A stretch of DNA of 64,000 nucleotides from Mycolicibacter virginiensis (GTDB lineage Bacteria; Actinomycetota; Actinomycetes; Mycobacteriales; Mycobacteriaceae): positions 2,666,001 to 2,730,000 of the forward strand of contig NZ_CP092430.2 in the NCBI RefSeq assembly GCF_022374935.2. Reading direction: 5' to 3'. The position numbers were made by a program, and so were the translations under genes. Shown piece after piece: positions 62,451 to 64,000 of the stretch. Each line of letters begins with the position of its first letter. Position 1 is the stretch's first letter. The notes below the pieces were generated by a model. The model saw only the letters and a program-made list of their open reading frames with translations. It was not told the DNA's origin and did no database searches.

Positions 62451-62858
62451 TCAGGAACCGTTTTTGAGGATCAGGTAGGTGACGGCGTCGCGGCCGTTGC
62501 TCGGCGAGGTCACCGCGTTGAGCTGACTACCGGCATTGCCGACCACCCCGTCAAGGATCTGGTCGAAGTCCTCCGCGGAGGTCTCCGGGTCGATCAGAAC
62601 TAACGGCGATTCACCCGGCGGGACAGCCGAACTCGGGTCCAGCAGGTAGCCGCCGAAGGAATCCGCGTTGGCGGCCGAGGTCTGCGCAAACAGGTCCAGC
62701 CACTGCACGGTGGCGTCGTTTCCTTCTGCGCTGGACAGCTGAATCGCCGGAACCTGCACGTCAGGCAAGGATGGTGATGCCATGTTGCCGGCAAGGACAA
62801 TGCCGCCACCAGCGGCAACCGCAGCAGCTGCCACGCCCCCAACTACAGCTCGCTTCAC
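62451..62858 (-). CDS. Unrecognised small exported protein
   Basis: I do not recognise a family. The 135-residue product has an N-terminal hydrophobic Ala/Gly-rich segment (about residues 3-24) that fits a signal peptide or anchor, then a soluble acidic part with no cysteine and an end DAVTYLILKNGS. The GTG at 62858 has AGGGGG five bases upstream; a GTG two codons earlier is possible. It lies alone between aroC and the prepilin peptidase, where M. tuberculosis has a different set of genes. Confidence 0.6.
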   Translation of the reverse strand: MKRAVVGGVAAAAVAAGGGIVLAGNMASPSLPDVQVPAIQLSSAEGNDATVQWLDLFAQTSAANADSFGGYLLDPSSAVPPGESPLVLIDPETSAEDFDQILDGVVGNAGSQLNAVTSPSNGRDAVTYLILKNGS

Positions 62859-63019
62859 GGTCACCCCCTCTGGCTACGCACCGGTCAGCAGCAGTTCAAT
62901 ACGGTCGATGCTACCTAATAATGGGCTGAGCGGCAAACGATTCCTGACAAGGTCACACTCGACGTTAATTTACGTTCCCTGAGCATTACACCGCTGAACG
63001 GCCGCCGGCGCGCACCTGT

Positions 63020-63448
63020 TCACCACGCGCCCAAGCCCGCCGCCAGCGCGCTGGCCAGGCACATCGAGGGTCCGTGCGGCACCGTGCGGCCGCGGCCCGC
63101 CGTCGCCACGAACAACCCCCACAGTCCGGTCAGCAGCGGTGCGGCCAGCGCGGCCAGCAGCCACACGTCGGCGCCGAAAGAGCCGGTCAGCGCCCCGAGC
63201 GCCACGGCCAGCTTGACGTCGCCGGCGCCCAGTCCGGCCGGGGCGATCAGGTGAACGGCCAGATAGACCCCGGTCAAAGCCGCCGCACCGGCCAGCGCCG
63301 CCGGTCCTCGGCCAACGGCGGCAGCCACCGCCGGAACCAGCACCGCCGCGGGCAGCGTCAGCCAGTTCGGCAGTCGGCGCTGCCGGATGTCGTAGCCGCT
63401 CAGCAGCGTCAGCCACGCCAGTACAGAACCAGCCGCCGCCACTTCCAT
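63020..63448 (-). CDS. A24-type prepilin peptidase (Rv2551c-like)
   Basis: The 142-residue membrane protein has the two catalytic aspartates of type IV prepilin peptidases: SGYDIRQRRLPNW (Asp near residue 19) and the GxGD motif in GLGAGDVKLAVALG (near residue 76). It has four or five hydrophobic segments and lacks the N-terminal methyltransferase domain, as in Flp/Tad systems. No tad or flp genes are in the window. It lies ten bases after aroE, as Rv2551c does next to Rv2552c. Confidence 0.87.
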   Translation of the reverse strand: MEVAAAGSVLAWLTLLSGYDIRQRRLPNWLTLPAAVLVPAVAAAVGRGPAALAGAAALTGVYLAVHLIAPAGLGAGDVKLAVALGALTGSFGADVWLLAALAAPLLTGLWGLFVATAGRGRTVPHGPSMCLASALAAGLGAW

Positions 63449-63458
63449 GGCGTCATGC

Positions 63459-64000
63459 TCAGCCGAGGTCAGCGACCGCGCAAGTCATCTGTGCGCGGGG
63501 CGCGGGCCGACCGGTGAACAGCTCAACCTGGGTGAACGCTTGATGCAGCAGCATCTGCAGGCCGCTGATCACGGTGCCGCCGGCCACGCTCACCGCTGTC
63601 GCCAGTGGAGTGGGCCACGGGTTGTAGATGGCGTCCAGCAGGACGGGCACACCGGACAGGACCGGCGCATACCGGGCGGCGACGTCGGCCGGCAATGTGC
63701 TGACCAGTACCGACGCTTCGGCGGCCGCCGCGGCCAGGTCGGGGTCATCGAGTGCGCAGAAGCGCGCCGGCACACCGACTTCGGTGGCCAACGCCACCAC
63801 CCGCGCGGCGTTGTCGGCGTTGCGTGCGGCCACCGTGATGTGGCTGGCGCCCAGTTCGGTCAGCGCCACAACCGCGGCTGGCGCGGTGCCGCCGGAGCCC
63901 AGCACGATCGCTGACCCCGACACCGAACCGAGCGCCCCGCTCACCCCGTCGACATCGGTGTTGTCGGCCAACCATCCGGTTGCGGTGCGTACCAGCGTGT
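63459..64000 (-). CDS. aroE: Shikimate dehydrogenase (C-terminal part, start outside window)
   Basis: AroE reduces 3-dehydroshikimate to shikimate with NADPH. The frame is open to the window edge, giving the last 180 residues. Visible are NTDVDG (shikimate-binding Asp), the NADP Rossmann loop VLGSGGTAPAA, DAIYNPWPTPL and GLQMLLHQAFTQVELFTG at the end. An ATG at 63971 is internal and not the start. It is followed by the prepilin peptidase gene. Confidence 0.93.
   Translation of the reverse strand, partial: TLVRTATGWLADNTDVDGVSGALGSVSGSAIVLGSGGTAPAAVVALTELGASHITVAARNADNAARVVALATEVGVPARFCALDDPDLAAAAAEASVLVSTLPADVAARYAPVLSGVPVLLDAIYNPWPTPLATAVSVAGGTVISGLQMLLHQAFTQVELFTGRPAPRAQMTCAVADLG

Overview
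The window is chromosomal DNA of a high-GC actinobacterium, almost certainly a non-tuberculous member of the Mycobacteriaceae. Many proteins match my memory of their M. tuberculosis counterparts nearly residue for residue and in length (WhiA, UvrC, RibBA, MetK, mIHF, RpoZ, CarA/CarB, PyrC, EF-P). Gene neighbourhoods are mycobacterial (lprG-P55, mihF-gmk-rpoZ-coaBC, pyrRBC-carAB-pyrF, aroC-K-B-Q), and MIRU-like intergenic elements are present. I cannot fix the species. The layout joins blocks that lie far apart in M. tuberculosis (Rv1379-Rv1423 and Rv2531c-Rv2552c), an order I recall from fast-growing mycobacteria. No rRNA, tRNA, CRISPR array, transposase or phage gene was seen. Database comparisons are from memory; nothing was searched.

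Region 1 (1-16.9 kb) is core. It starts with the end of a membrane glycosyltransferase, then a leftward uvrC-rapZ-yvcK-whiA operon whose genes overlap or are linked by a MIRU, then riboflavin genes (ribC, ribBA, ribH, PH-like protein). A rightward lprG-P55 pair (lipoprotein plus efflux pump) follows, then leftward fmt-rsmB-rpe-ribD. A Rv2004c/Rv2005c-like phosphotransferase/ATPase and universal stress protein pair comes next. Region 2 (18.3-30 kb) is mixed: a secreted DUF732 proline-rich protein, a motif-less PriA, an alpha/beta hydrolase, a YhhN membrane protein, a LipH-like esterase with a VOC protein, a Baeyer-Villiger type monooxygenase, metK, and a HpnE-like oxidoreductase co-transcribed with a TetR. 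Region 3 (29.9-42.6 kb) holds mihF-gmk-rpoZ-coaBC, a small secreted Gly/Asn-rich repeat protein, and the full pyrimidine operon with a PyrR-type RNA element in front of pyrR.

Region 4 (42.6-53.1 kb) is the accessory part and the most interesting. After a beta-lactamase-fold hydrolase come nine leftward genes: GntR regulator, two-cluster ferredoxin, SsuA/NrtA-type lipoprotein, permease, ATPase, an AprA/AsfA-like flavoprotein fused to about eight HEAT repeats, TetR regulator, acyl-CoA-dehydrogenase-fold flavin monooxygenase, and a flavodoxin-fold FMN reductase. Genes overlap by four bases or sit a few bases apart, with one 33-base gap holding an 18-bp inverted repeat. I infer an organosulfur (sulfonate) uptake and reductive/oxidative desulfurisation system related to the asfAB arylsulfonate genes of Pseudomonas. 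The HEAT fusion and a NosL-like tail on the binding protein are unusual.

Region 5 (53.1-64 kb) is core again: a large ornithine/lysine/arginine decarboxylase, nusB-efp-pepQ, a four-helix membrane protein, and the shikimate operon aroC-aroK-aroB-aroQ. An unrecognised secreted protein, a type IV prepilin peptidase and the truncated start-side of aroE close the window.
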